From assembly GCF_963676685.1 (NCBI RefSeq), contig NC_092344.1, positions 55,450,830 to 55,514,829 of the forward strand: DNA of 64,000 nucleotides, written 5' to 3'. The notes beneath the pieces were generated by a model. The model was not told the DNA's origin. It saw only the letters and a program-made list of their open reading frames with translations, and made no database searches. This DNA is from Mytilus edulis (taxonomy: Eukaryota > Mollusca > Bivalvia > Mytilida > Mytilidae). Within the stretch, counting starts at the first letter, position 1, and the number at the start of each line of letters is the position of its first letter. Shown one piece after another: positions 1-12,900 of this stretch. The position numbers and the translations under genes were made by a program.

Positions 1-290
1 ACATGACAGGTGCAACATGTGCAGCAGGATTTTTATACCCTTCTAGAGCACCTGAGATCACCCCAAGGTTTGGTAGCTTTGTGTTGGTTAGTCTTTATTT
101 CTCTATGTTGTATTTTGTGTACTATTTTTTGTCAGTTCGTCTTTTTCTTTTTTAGCCATGGCATTGTCAGTTTTTTTTTTACGATTTACGAGTTTTAATG
201 TCCCTAATGTATCTTTCGCACCGTCCCTCTTTTGCTAACTTACGGCTGTTGGTCAACAGTTGTCTCATAGACAATCATATTTATTTTTTA
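1..290 (+). repeat. Dispersed PLE 3' tail fragment (old PLE family B)
   Basis: The segment 'gagcacctgagatcacccc' followed by a T-rich stretch and 'ttttagccatggc' recurs at 38.6-38.8 kb, where it directly follows a decayed PLE reverse-transcriptase C-terminus. It also recurs at 42.3 kb and, on the minus strand, at 26.2-26.5 kb. I infer that this is a 5'-truncated copy containing only the 3' untranslated tail of that family. The 62-codon open frame inside it is not a gene. Confidence 0.6.
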
Positions 291-796
291 TATTTTATTA
301 ATATTTTTTAGTTAAAAAAATTATTCCTTGAAAATAAATTTTAGCAGATTTCATGAGTAAGGGAAGACCATAAATTGAACTGCTATATAAAAAACAAATA
401 TTTAATGTTTTAACAACAAGATAGATTCTTTGATTGGAACCAATGATAAAATCATGTTCACTGGAAAAGGATCATTTTCTCCGAAGAATGAAAATTGATT
501 TCACTGAAAATAAGTTAATCCATAGCATAAATAATGAAATCACTAACAAAAGTGTATACCTTTTTGAGAAATTAATATAACAAAGCTATCATTAAAATTG
601 AGAAGTGTATTCTGAATCTCCTACCGTAACTTTTTATGGGATATGTTTCAAATGTTTGTCCAGCAAGCAAGGGAGGTAATTATTATTTAATCACAAAATT
701 GTCACAATATCACTACAGATTTTTTTGTTTTGTTTACCATAGAATCCAGGGATCATTAGATTATTTCTATTAGTCTCGCCTACTTAAAATACATAC

Positions 797-925
797 CTGC
801 AGCACAAAGGACGCTCAAGCATTCAATTCCAACCTCTTGTATTGTTTCATTATCTACAAATCTTTCTAAAGACTGAATAACTTTTATATGAATGTCTTCC
901 AGAAAACACTGGTATCTCACAGAAT
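797..925 (-). CDS. ARM-repeat gene, exon P (last in window)
   Basis: Acceptor GTTTCAG precedes 925 and donor GCAG|GTATGT follows 797. The 129 bp exon enters and leaves in phase 1 and encodes DSVRYQCFLEDIHIKVIQSL followed by a second helix ending in ECLSVLCAA, one ARM-like unit. The next exon lies outside the window. Confidence 0.75.
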
Positions 926-3900
926 CTGAAACAAACATAGTTAACTATGACAAAAATTATGTTTCTGTCACAAGGGTTAATACATATTTGAAAAGATAAC
1001 CATTGTTCCATTAAGAAAATGTTGTGTCTTTTTTATATGTCAACTATTGTTAGCATAAATTAGTCTCCTAACAGTATTGCCTTAAAAAAATTTGATATTG
1101 AGTTTAAGTATCTGTATTGACAAAACATTAAATCTATACTATTAAAGAAATAGAAAAATTTCATTGAGTTGCATCTCCTTTGAAACCATACAAAGTTGGA
1201 AATATTTATGATATGACATGTAAATGTGGTTTTTTATACTTTCTAAATTTGTCTTTGAAACAATCTTTTTTCCACAGATTTTTTTTGTTGAGAAAATAAC
1301 CTTATTCAGAGACCATTATCAATCTGTGTCTTTTACGCTTTCGCACATGCTCAGTGAATGCAGTGCCTGTGAAATCTAAAAACTCTTCGTTTCAACACTT
1401 GCCAAATTGTACCGCAATTTCGCAGGCATATCTTAAAATATCTAAAAACAAAAAATACTATACTTTAAATCATATTGTTAAATATTCTTTGCAGAAAATT
1501 GCATGTCCTGTCTATCTTTTTAAAGACTTTTAAACTAAAGATATTTTCATATCTAGAAAATAGTAACATATAAAAACAAGAATGTGTCCATAGTACACGG
1601 ATGCCCCACTCCCACTATCATTTTCTATGTTCAGTGGACCGTGAAATTGGGATCAAAACTTTAATTTGGAATCAAAATTAGAAAGATCATATCATAGGGA
1701 ACATGTGTACTAAGTTTCAAGTTGATGTAACTTTAACTTCATCAACAAGAATGTGTCCTCAGTACACAAATGCCCCACTCGCACTATCATTTTCTATGTT
1801 CATTGGACCGTGAAATTGGAGTAAAATCTCTAATTTGGCATTAAAATTAGAAAGATCATATCACAGGGAACATGTGTACCAAGTTTGAAGTCGATTGGAC
1901 TTCAACTTCATCAAAAACTACCTTGACCAAAAACTTTAACCTGAGGCGGGACAGACGGACGGACGGACGGACGAACGGACGCACAGACCAGAAAACATAA
2001 TGCCCCTCTACTATCGTAGGTGGGGCATAAAAACTACCTTGACCAAAAACTTTAACCTGAACTTTGCACTATCATTTTCTTATGTTCAGTGGACCATGAA
2101 ATTGGGGTCAAAACTATAATTTGGCATTAAAATTAGAAAGATCATATCATGGGGAACATGTGTATTAAGTTTCAAGTTGATTGGACTTCAGCTTCATCAA
2201 AAACTACCTCGACCAAAAACTTTAACCCCACGGACGAACGGAGGCACAGACGGACGGACTGACAGACGGACAGACGAACGGAGGCACAGACCAGAAAACA
2301 TAATGCCCCTCTACTATCGTAGGTGGGGCATAAAAATAAATAGTACCTATATCAGCAATACATGCTAATGTACTTGTAGCTTCAAGCTGAATACTCAATT
2401 GTTGTGGAAATTTGTCTAATATTTTGCTGATCATGTTAAAAATTCTTTCATCTGCCACTAGCCTTCTTTTGTTCTTGTCACTGCAGACAAAATAAGAAAC
2501 AAGCTTAAATTGTTATCAACAAGATCTGCCAATCTGCAAAAATTTTCCTATCTAAATATGTTTCTATCTAGATATTTCACCAATCCATTGAAAATTGTCC
2601 TGATAAAGGTTGATGAAAATCTATAATTCTGTAGCCAGTTTAAATATGAAAAGAAAATATATACATGCCTTTCAAACATATGCCAACTTTCTCAGTGACC
2701 TATTTATTTTCTACTAACAAAGGGTTCAAATTATGCTACTGTTGAAAGATTCAATAAGTGGAAACAGTTCTAAACTTCGGTAATTTTTAGCTTCTGAAAT
2801 GTTTTAGAACATTTTAATAGAATAAAAACATCTTTAATGTACATAATTACTATCAATATGCATATAATGTGATCTTACTTAAATATACAAAGACCCCTCA
2901 AAGCCTTCAATCCAGCTTCTGTGGCTTTGGGATAATTCATATGAAGCTTCAACCCATCCATTACAACTGTGTGAACATTCTTGTCCATCAAATTACTGCA
3001 AAGTCTCTCTGAAGTATAACAAAGTTTTGTTCACTGTATATAAACAACTGAACAAGGTAACATTTAAGTTTAAAATCATTTCATATCTTATTGGTGTATG
3101 ATTATATTTTAAATAATTTCAATATCTGAAACATTTTTAAAGTTGCTGGTTAACTGGTACAAGTAGAAAGTTTATCTTTATTCTATTTTCAAACAATCAA
3201 ATATACAAAACCAAACCTACAAAAATCATTCAATAATGCACATTTAAATATTCCATTATGTTATGATAAACTTGACTCACCATTATCTGCTGCTAACCAG
3301 TAGATGGTGTTACATGCTGCTACAAAAACTTTTGGGTCTTTCCTATGCATCAGTAGTGCTCCCATACACATGGTATGAATTGGTTCTCTGAAAATTCAAA
3401 TTCACTTATATGTTAAAATCCTAAATGACCACATACAATTTTGAACATGGTATTTTCCATGTTATTTGAGGTCTTTGCAGGGGATATAATATTGGCTCAT
3501 TTTTCATATAAATCTTTCCATTCACATAATGTTGACTCTAGAGTCTTTGCTCTTACTCATAAGTTCCTTGGCAGAGAAGCAGTAAATTTGTCAACCTTTC
3601 AAATCCAATTAGAAAATCATATAATCTATATATAAAGGAGTAGGTCCGGTAAGGACCGATTTTGGCCTCAAATTTCAGTTTCATCTGACGAAAGATTTTG
3701 ACCACTTTTTAAACACTTAAGTGTCTATTTCATATGATGCAATTAATTTATGTGAAAGATTTTAACTTATTTAGGTCATTAAAAACGATCTGATTCAGGC
3801 TCAAATATGAGAAATCTACCAAATATGCGAAAACATGTCACTTTTCAGATGGTTTTTATCAAAAACGAAAGTGGCCGCATCCGTGTTCATCCTCAATCGT

Positions 3901-6900
3901 TATATATGTTATGTATTATCATCAAATACAACTTCCATTTCAATATTTTGGATGAACACGAATGCGGCCACTTTCGTTTTACACGGAAACCGTCTAAAAT
4001 TTAACTTAAATGCTGGAATTGTGAAGATTTCAGTAATTTAGCATGAATTAATGGTGCTAGTTCTCAATATATGTGCATTGTATTGTCAAAAAGAGCCCAT
4101 ATTTATGTAGCAGAACCTTTCTACTATCCAATAAATGACTAAAAGTTTACATTTTAACAATTTTGTAAAACTGCTATATTTTGGGGCCAAAAAGGGGTCT
4201 TACCGGACCTACTCCTTTAGATTGAAATGAATAAGCAAGCCTCACAACATAAACTTTGCATGCAAATTAATCATACTCTGGCTGAATATTCATTTTAACT
4301 AATGCAAATGCAATAAACAGGGCCATGAATTGGTTGTACTGTCACAAACTTGAATACATGTGACATGAAAATGATATAACTTCTTACTGTGATATTTTTT
4401 CCTGAGAGTTTTCACCAATCCAAATAACACTATCATGTCTATTTTCTATCATAGTAGCTACAGCCCGACAACCATATGCCTGAAATATAATTAAATCTTT
4501 AAAATCAGTCCACATTACATTACATTCTCTTTCCTTAGGACATAAAACTTATAATGAACAGAGTTAGTCAAAGAGCTGACATAGTATCCCTCACCTCTTC
4601 AGTCATGTGCCTTAAGGGGGCTTGCGGGTATAAATCTTCTTTTTTTTTTTTGTTAATATAGGATTTTTCTATAAATGAACTTTATCATATACTTAATAGA
4701 AAAACAGAAATAAAAACATGGGGTCACTGTTCATTTAAGCTCACACAAGAAGCATACTTTTTTGTACAGGTCCTTTTTTCCTTTTGAACTAATAGGAGAA
4801 ATAGAGGTAATATCGAATAAAAAAAGAACCAAATTACAGAAATCGCTTGTATTTTAAAATAGTTTATCATATGTTTAGTAGTAAATACAGTAGTTTTGCA
4901 TATGTGATAAATAGCCTGCTGTTTAATCCATGTCGCGCAACTTTGATGCGCACCCTTTATCGCATACCCTTTATCACACCCCTACTTTTTTTTTTTGCTT
5001 AAGAAAAATTTCCTCAAAATAGGTAAATTTTTTGAATGGCGCCATTGTTTGGTATGTGACGTCACAAACGTCGAGTTTTCATATTGTATGTGACGTCACG
5101 AACGTCAAGTTTTCATATTTTTTGGCCGGCACACTAAATGCAACTATGAAAAATACAAAACACACAAATTAATACAATAATAAACAAAATATTTTTAAAA
5201 CAACAGCACGCAAATTGTAAGGTAACCCAGGTGCTTCGGATAAGTAATTGAGCAGTTCCTTTAAGGCCTTTGAAACAAGACAAAAGTAGAACTGAAGGTA
5301 ACCCAGTGCTATGGATCAGAAAACTGTTCATATAATATAATACTCTTCTGTTGAAATATATGATAAAGTGTATAATACATGGCAAAATCCGTATCACATG
5401 CCGTATCACCCTCGACTAATATCATCCCTCGGGCCTAAAGGCCCTTGGGCTGATATTGATGTCTCGGGATGATTCGACATATGATACGGATTTTGCCATG
5501 TATTATTCTCTTTTTAATTTGAGTACAGATTATTTGAAAAAAATAATAAAAAATATAGGTCACTGATGAGTTAAAAAAGATATTTCAATTTTAATGCAAT
5601 AAAATGGCATTTTTTTTAACCAAAGGGAGATAATTAGGAGCTTTTTTAATGCCATTTACATTTTAAAAGTCATCAAAAGGAATTGATTTTTTGGTTGATT
5701 TTTGTACCATATGATAGAGTAACAACTTAAAAAAGTAATAAATAAAATATGTAATGAAAAAAAATATGTTTAAATTTTTGCTGAAATTTGTGTACCCTTG
5801 ACCCTCCTTAACTGTCTCTAGATTATCCAAGAGCTTCTTATCAGTGTAAAAATGTCTTAATTCAGTCATTGTTATGTAAATAATGACACGCTCCCACTTT
5901 TGATGATCAAATTTTTAAATTTCGAGTTTTAATTGGTCAACATTCTCACCTGTACAGATGGGTCTTCTAAATGTCTTGACATTGCTTCATAAACAGTCTT
6001 ACACCATCTAGTGACAAACTCATCAATACTTAAAATCCCTGACATTTTATCTGGAGCTAGTGAAAAATCAAATATAACATAAGTCATTTAGATTCAAAAC
6101 AATTGTAGTAAAGAAGTCATCTGTAAACTAACTGATTGTGACCTAATCCTGTATTTTTGTTTTTTACCTTAATTTCAATCTTTTACCTTAATTTATTAGA
6201 TTTGAACATTGATAAGCTACTACTGCCTCTTTTTATTAAATTGCATTATGTGTATCCCAATATGATTTCTAAGGAGGTGTAAAGTATCCAAGGAGCTCAT
6301 TTGTAGAAATATGTGAAATGATGAACAATTAAGTTGTTATTATGTGTACATAGTTTAGCAAAAGTTTTAAAAAACAGCAATAATAAATGTAAAAACTGGT
6401 AAACTTTATATTATTGAAACATACAAAACAAAACAAAAATCATTTCAATTCAAAAGAATTTTTTTTTATTCATCATTCACTGTTAAGATATCCATTTATT
6501 GCTATCTTTTAACTACTTTTGTAGATAAAAAAAAACTAACTTTTTCAATGATGGCAATATTGTGTGTATCCTATATTCTAAAATCAGCAAAAGTTCAATG
6601 AAAGGAAGAAAATCTAACAACTTCTAAGCAATATAAAAGTAACAGTAAATATACCTGAAAGTATAAACAGCTTTAATCCTGCAATCTGTAAACCTGCATT
6701 ATCTGACCACTTTCCCATTGTTTGTATCAAGTTGTTCTTTAGATATCCAGACTCAAACAAAAATTTCTTATCAGCATCTAAAATCATGTAATATTTCATA
6801 TAGAGTTTTAAAAAAGATGAACCAACCTTTGAATTTAATCACAGTATTAGTATTATAAAACAAAAGAGATAAGGAATTGTTTAAAAGAAATACAAAAATA

Positions 6901-9900
6901 TTCATGTAAAGTGTCAATTTGTTTGGTCTTTTTTAAAAATAAGAATATATGGTATGAGTGCCATAAGAAAAGCTAATGAACCATGACTAAAGGTATGGGG
7001 TCAAATAATTTCTGTGAAGAAAAAAGGTATGCTAATGCTGATATACTAACTTACTAACTTACTGCCCTTGTACGCCATTGGCGTGTAGGGCAGTAACGAA
7101 TGCTGATATAACTGCATACCTATTTCTCATTGACTTATCATAGGTAGTTCTCCTGAAACTGCCCTAATCACGAACTTTAATAAATTCTAAATGCTACCAA
7201 AACAGTATTCATTATTCTTGCTTTTGACTGTCAAGGTGAGACAAAATTCATTAAAAGGAAAAAAGTTATTATCTTACCTTCTTTTGTAAGTTGAACAAGG
7301 TATTTCAAACATTCTTCTACAACCTCTTCATCATTACTCTGCTGAAGTTGTCTCATTATCAAATAATGTATATCATTGTCAACCAAACATTGTCTGAAGT
7401 TTCCTGTCAAATACACAGTCAAACTTAATATTTTATATATTAGTTTCTTGATATCTTGCATGGAACATCCTATCTATAAGGCTCATAAGATTTATATAAC
7501 TAATTCTCAAGCACTGAAGCTTAAAGGTGCTTTAAGTATGAATTAGACAATAAAAATTAAACAATTTAGTTTCTTTTCCAATACTTATAAAAGTGGAACA
7601 TTGAAATAATCATTATAATGTTTAGCTAATGGCAGTCCATTAGGTTCAATTTTGTCAAAATAAGCTAAACACATCATGTATTATTGTCATTTTAATTTGA
7701 TCTACACTACCATTTAATTTCATCCTTAGTTGGAGATGGATTACGTATGTGCTCATTATGTTCAGCTATTCAAAAGAAATGAATGTCAACATTGAAAAGT
7801 GAAACAAGGAAGCCAATTCTGTTGACAGATTCTGTCCCCCAAAAAATCTTAAAGGTATGTATTACTTCAAATAAAACAGGCCTAGAAAAATCCTCAAAAT
7901 ACAACTGCATGAATGTCCACACCAAAAAGAAATGTCCGTACTAAGTTTCAAGTCATACCTGTCAACTCACCCGTTTTTTGCGGGTGACACCCGTTATTTT
8001 CACCTCTCACCCGGGAGTTTTTCTTTACCCGGGCGGGTCCCGGGAATTTCTAACATTACCCGTTTCACCCGGATTTCTGACCGGAATTGTTTCCGGTATT
8101 TAGAAGTAATACGACCTTCGGTTTTATCGGTCTTTTTCAATGTAACCAAAAGTCAAAATGTAGGACTGTTTACCTGAGCTACGTAACGATATGAAGAGAC
8201 AACACAGCTACAAGATGAGTTCAGTGACTATCAGTTGACCCCATTAGATGAACTTCCACTTTGCACTTCCCCTGAAACTGACATTGGTACATTTTGGGGA
8301 GAAATGTCCAAGTTGCATGACATTTTTCTTAACAAGCCAAGATTTTTTGTTTTGTCAAAACTTGCTAAAACATTGCTGGTTTTGCCAAACAGCAATGCAG
8401 ACAGTGAGAGGGCATTTTCTTTAGTAAAGAAAATAGCTACAGAGTTTAGGGCTGATCTTAATAAGGATACACTGTGTGCTCTTCTTTCTTGTAAAATGAA
8501 TACACATTTGCATTGCTATGAACTGAAACCAAGTGCAGTTCTTTTAAAGAATGCCAAGTCTGCTACTATGGAATATAACAATAGTCTGAAATAAACTTGT
8601 ATACATGTTCTAACTGTTTCATATACATATTGACTATATAAATTATATGTAAACATATTTTTGTTCTTCAATTGAGCCCGCAAAATGTCGTACGCGTTAT
8701 GACCTGAGATTTTTTTTCTCAATGCAGGTCATGACCTGACTTTTCATTTTCAGAGGTTGACAGGTATGTCAAGTTGATATGACAACGTACATCTAAACCA
8801 AAACTGAAAACTGATATAGGGAGGACCATTGAACAGACTAACAGAAAGATTAACAGGCAATCAAAAAGATGAATCAACAAAGGCACAGACATAACGTTCC
8901 CTACATCCATACAAATAATGGATGAATAATTATTCCATCTGCCAGCATTACCCCAAATGCTGGTTCCTATGGAAAATGCTTAGCTTATATTAAGTATAGT
9001 TACGTTCATTGTCCTCATTTCTTCCCTTCAAGGTAAAGCATGGAAATATCTGTAAAATTTTCAGCAATATATCAGAACCATTTTCTTGTGATGCTGAAAA
9101 ATTATCCAACATAGTCTGCAAGTTTTCCCTTTTTATACAAATCTCTCTGACATCATCATCTAAAAATGAAATCAAATTCATCACCCATTAGTTATTTGGC
9201 ATTCAAATTTTGACAAACAGTATAATATGCAGGTTAACATGCCTTTAAATATATTAACACAGTTCACTGCAGACAAGGAATAAAGCAAAATATTGAGGAT
9301 TGAAGGGAATTATGTTTTCATATCTGCTACAGGGGATTATTACTTGAATAAAAGATATGTATTCTCGGAGTAATACAAAATATATCTATTACCAATTCGA
9401 TACAGAATCTTGCTGCACCATGCCTAGATTGGCCATTTCCATGATTTCTTTAGGGTCTGCCTGCTGACAAATGATATCCCATAGCCCCACAGTGCTAGAC
9501 TTTAATATTGAGCTAGATGCTAAATATTTAAACAAAGAGTTCTGAAATATTTTGAGGCCATACAATACAGTTTCAGTGGAGGTAATGACGTTGCTACATT
9601 TAATTGTTATTTTTCACAACGTAAAATTAACTTGGAACTATTAGGAAAAATATGCATTTTTCAACTGATTTTTATCACTTAGACAGATTTAACTTGAAAA
9701 CATGTTCATGGATCCCTCTTTTATAAAAATGACATTAGATTTGATTAAATATGAAGATTATTTGTATACATGTATTATAAAAATTTTATGAATTTTAAAA
9801 GTCAACAATGATTGTTTTTTTTAAATCAAATAAATATACATTAAAAATTGAACAAATGACATAAATTAAGTATTCCATTAAATTGTTATTCAAATTTAGA

Positions 9901-12900
9901 GCATATATATGTCAAGAAAATTTTCTAAATGTTTTTCCAAAAATCCACTTGTGCTTATCTTTTGATAAAAAGAGGATAGAAATTTTTTTTTCAGTTATAT
10001 GGCTAAAATTTCAACCCCATGAAGGTATAATTTTTATGACATATTTGAATTGCTTAGATGAAAAATAGCTCGTATGCAAATTTTCATGAAAAAATTCAGA
10101 GTGGGATAGAAATTGTATAGTATGCCCTTAATGGCCATCGGAGTAGGTCATTGAATCTAAGAGCTGGTCTTATCAAACTGTAGACTTAAGAATTAATATG
10201 TTGCTTTTTAGTCGTTCATGTACAACTTGGGAGTAAATTGGTTTTCTGCACTCAGTCACTAAAAAATGTCTATGTTGTAGCTTGAGGATGATATTTATGA
10301 AATCAATGTGTAGAAAACTGAATAATCTTTACTTATTAAACAAAAATATTTTATACCTTCTTCTTCCAATAAAAGTTTTAAAATACTATAGGCTGATCTT
10401 TTAATCTCATGGTTGTCATGGTGTGTGTGCAGGCTAGTAAATACTTCATTTGCAATATTTACATTGTATTCATCAAGCATCACTTGGTCTAGAACTTCTT
10501 CTGCAATACAAATAATAAATTTCAGTTACACACACATTTCCTTTTGTAAAAGTATTGACTAAAAAATTATAAAACAAGAGCTCTTTAGAAAGTTTAGAGC
10601 CTATGTCGCTCACTTAGATCTATGTGCATTTCCATCATTGAATAGATTTTGAATTGATTAAAATATAATTCACAACTAAGATCTCTTTTTATTGATCTTG
10701 TGATTTATCTTTTCTAGTTTTAGTTTTTCTCCAAATATATATAAGACTCTGTCTAAACTACAAACAAGGTAAGAAATTTCATTCTAAGGTAATTAACTTC
10801 CTTAGAATTGAATCTATTATTTTAGCTTAGTGGTTTGTAAATCTTTTCCTTGCTCATCCTTTTTGTTGTTTACAGTTTTTATTAATCTTATGTTGTTTTA
10901 ACAAAAAATGAAAAAAAAACGGGTAAAACTGGTCATTAAAGGCCAACAATTTTTAATTGGGCCAGGTGAGCAAATAATTAAAGACTGAGCAATTAACACC
11001 AACAAAAGCATTGGTCCACTCAGATGAAGTGAAAGGGTAACAGTTCCTGCTCTGTTATTACAAACTTAAGCACTGCATATTCTATGTGAAAATCTAGTGA
11101 TGGTGCAAATGTTCAATTGATGCAGTTTTATTGAAGTTGAAAATTGTACACTATTTACCTTTCCCCATCAGTTTTTCTAGTAGATTAAGAGCAGATACTT
11201 GTAATACCAGATCTGTTTTATTTTCATGTAGCACTTTTACAATATGTCTGAAATTTGACCAAAAAAAACCCATATTTCAACACATTGCAGTTTTCGTAGA
11301 TTTTGCTTTTCCAATTGTTTATACATTATAATTGGCATAGCAATCAACTCTCTTGCATTATATATACAAAAATAAAGGGTTGGTGTTGCTTGGTCTAAAA
11401 TTTTCTATGTTGTGCTTTGTGTACTGTTGTTTGTCTTTTGGCCTTTTCTTTTTTTGTCATGGTGTTGTAAATTTTTTTTGACTTATGTGTTAGAATGTTC
11501 CTTTGGTATCTCGTTAAAAATATGCATTCAGTATGTATGTGCCTGTCCAAAGTCATTAGCCTGTTATTCAGTGGTTGTCGTTTGTTTATGTGTTACATAT
11601 TTGTTTTTTTTATAATTTATAGTACATAAATCGGGCTGTTAGTTTTCTCGTTTGAATTGTTTTACATTGTCATTTCGTGGCTTTTCATAGCTGACTATGC
11701 GGTATGGGCTTTGCTCATTGTTGAAGGCAGTACCGTTACCTATAGTTTATATTTCTTAGTCATTTAGTGTCTTGTAGAAAGTTTTCAAATTAGCAATCAT
11801 ACCACATCTTTTTTTTTATATTCTATTTATATGCTACCGTAAATAGTTCATAACTTTCAGATTAATCACATAATTACAAAAGAAAAATAATGTGTCACCA
11901 GTGTTCTCTTTAAGAACTTCATGGTAATGTGATGCTATATTGCTTGAATGTAATGTTATCTGAAACAATTTGTTTATAGTAATATGGAGGTTTTGATGTA
12001 GTTTACAGAATATAAAATAATGGACAAAAAGTGAAGAGCAAAGGGTAAAAAAAAAGAATAGAGGAAAATAGGGGTAACAGAAAAGATTAATGAGGTGCTG
12101 AAAAATAAAGAAGAGAAAAATGAGGGACCCCCATCCAGACCCTCTGCTATGGATGTGATCAAGTGCCCCGATAAGACAGAGCATTTCTTTTAGGCAATCA
12201 ATTCAAATTAAACAAAATCCCACCTGCTCTCTATCTCAAAAAGATACTATTTTGGGGACAAATAAAATCAAAATTATAGAAAAGTCTAACAACTCTAACT
12301 CAAAATATTGACAATTCTATGTTAAGGTGGTCTAAAATTCAGTTATAGCTTTTTAACTAGACCCAATCACTAATTAACATAAAGATTCAGCACACATTTT
12401 TTTTTAACATGTAATTTCAACTCCTTACTTAATAGTTCATGCATAAAATGACAAGCAATAAATTTGGAAAGTATATGAAAACAATTTGCAACTTTTACAT
12501 TGTACTCACTAGATAATAAAATTCAAAGGATGATAAGTCAGATAACAATGTCCTCGGACCAAGGGATGATATCTAAAATTTCACTGTTGACCAGGATGCT
12601 ATGTGAAATCTGTTGGGTGAACACTGGTCACCTTCCCCAACCCCCATGTAAGTATATAGGTATAAAAATGCAGAAAAGTCTGTTTAGAACATATGTCATT
12701 CTGCAAAATTTGTTTTACCTGTGAGTTTCAAGTGATATCAAACTCATTTGTAAATCTTCATTTTTCTCAAAAAATAAATCTAATAGTTGACACCCAAGCT
12801 GAAATAAAAAAAAATCATGTTTTTTTATTTGATAACATTACTATTTCACATTAAATAAGTAGCTAAATTTCCTTTGGCATTTGCTTCCTTTTTTACAAAA

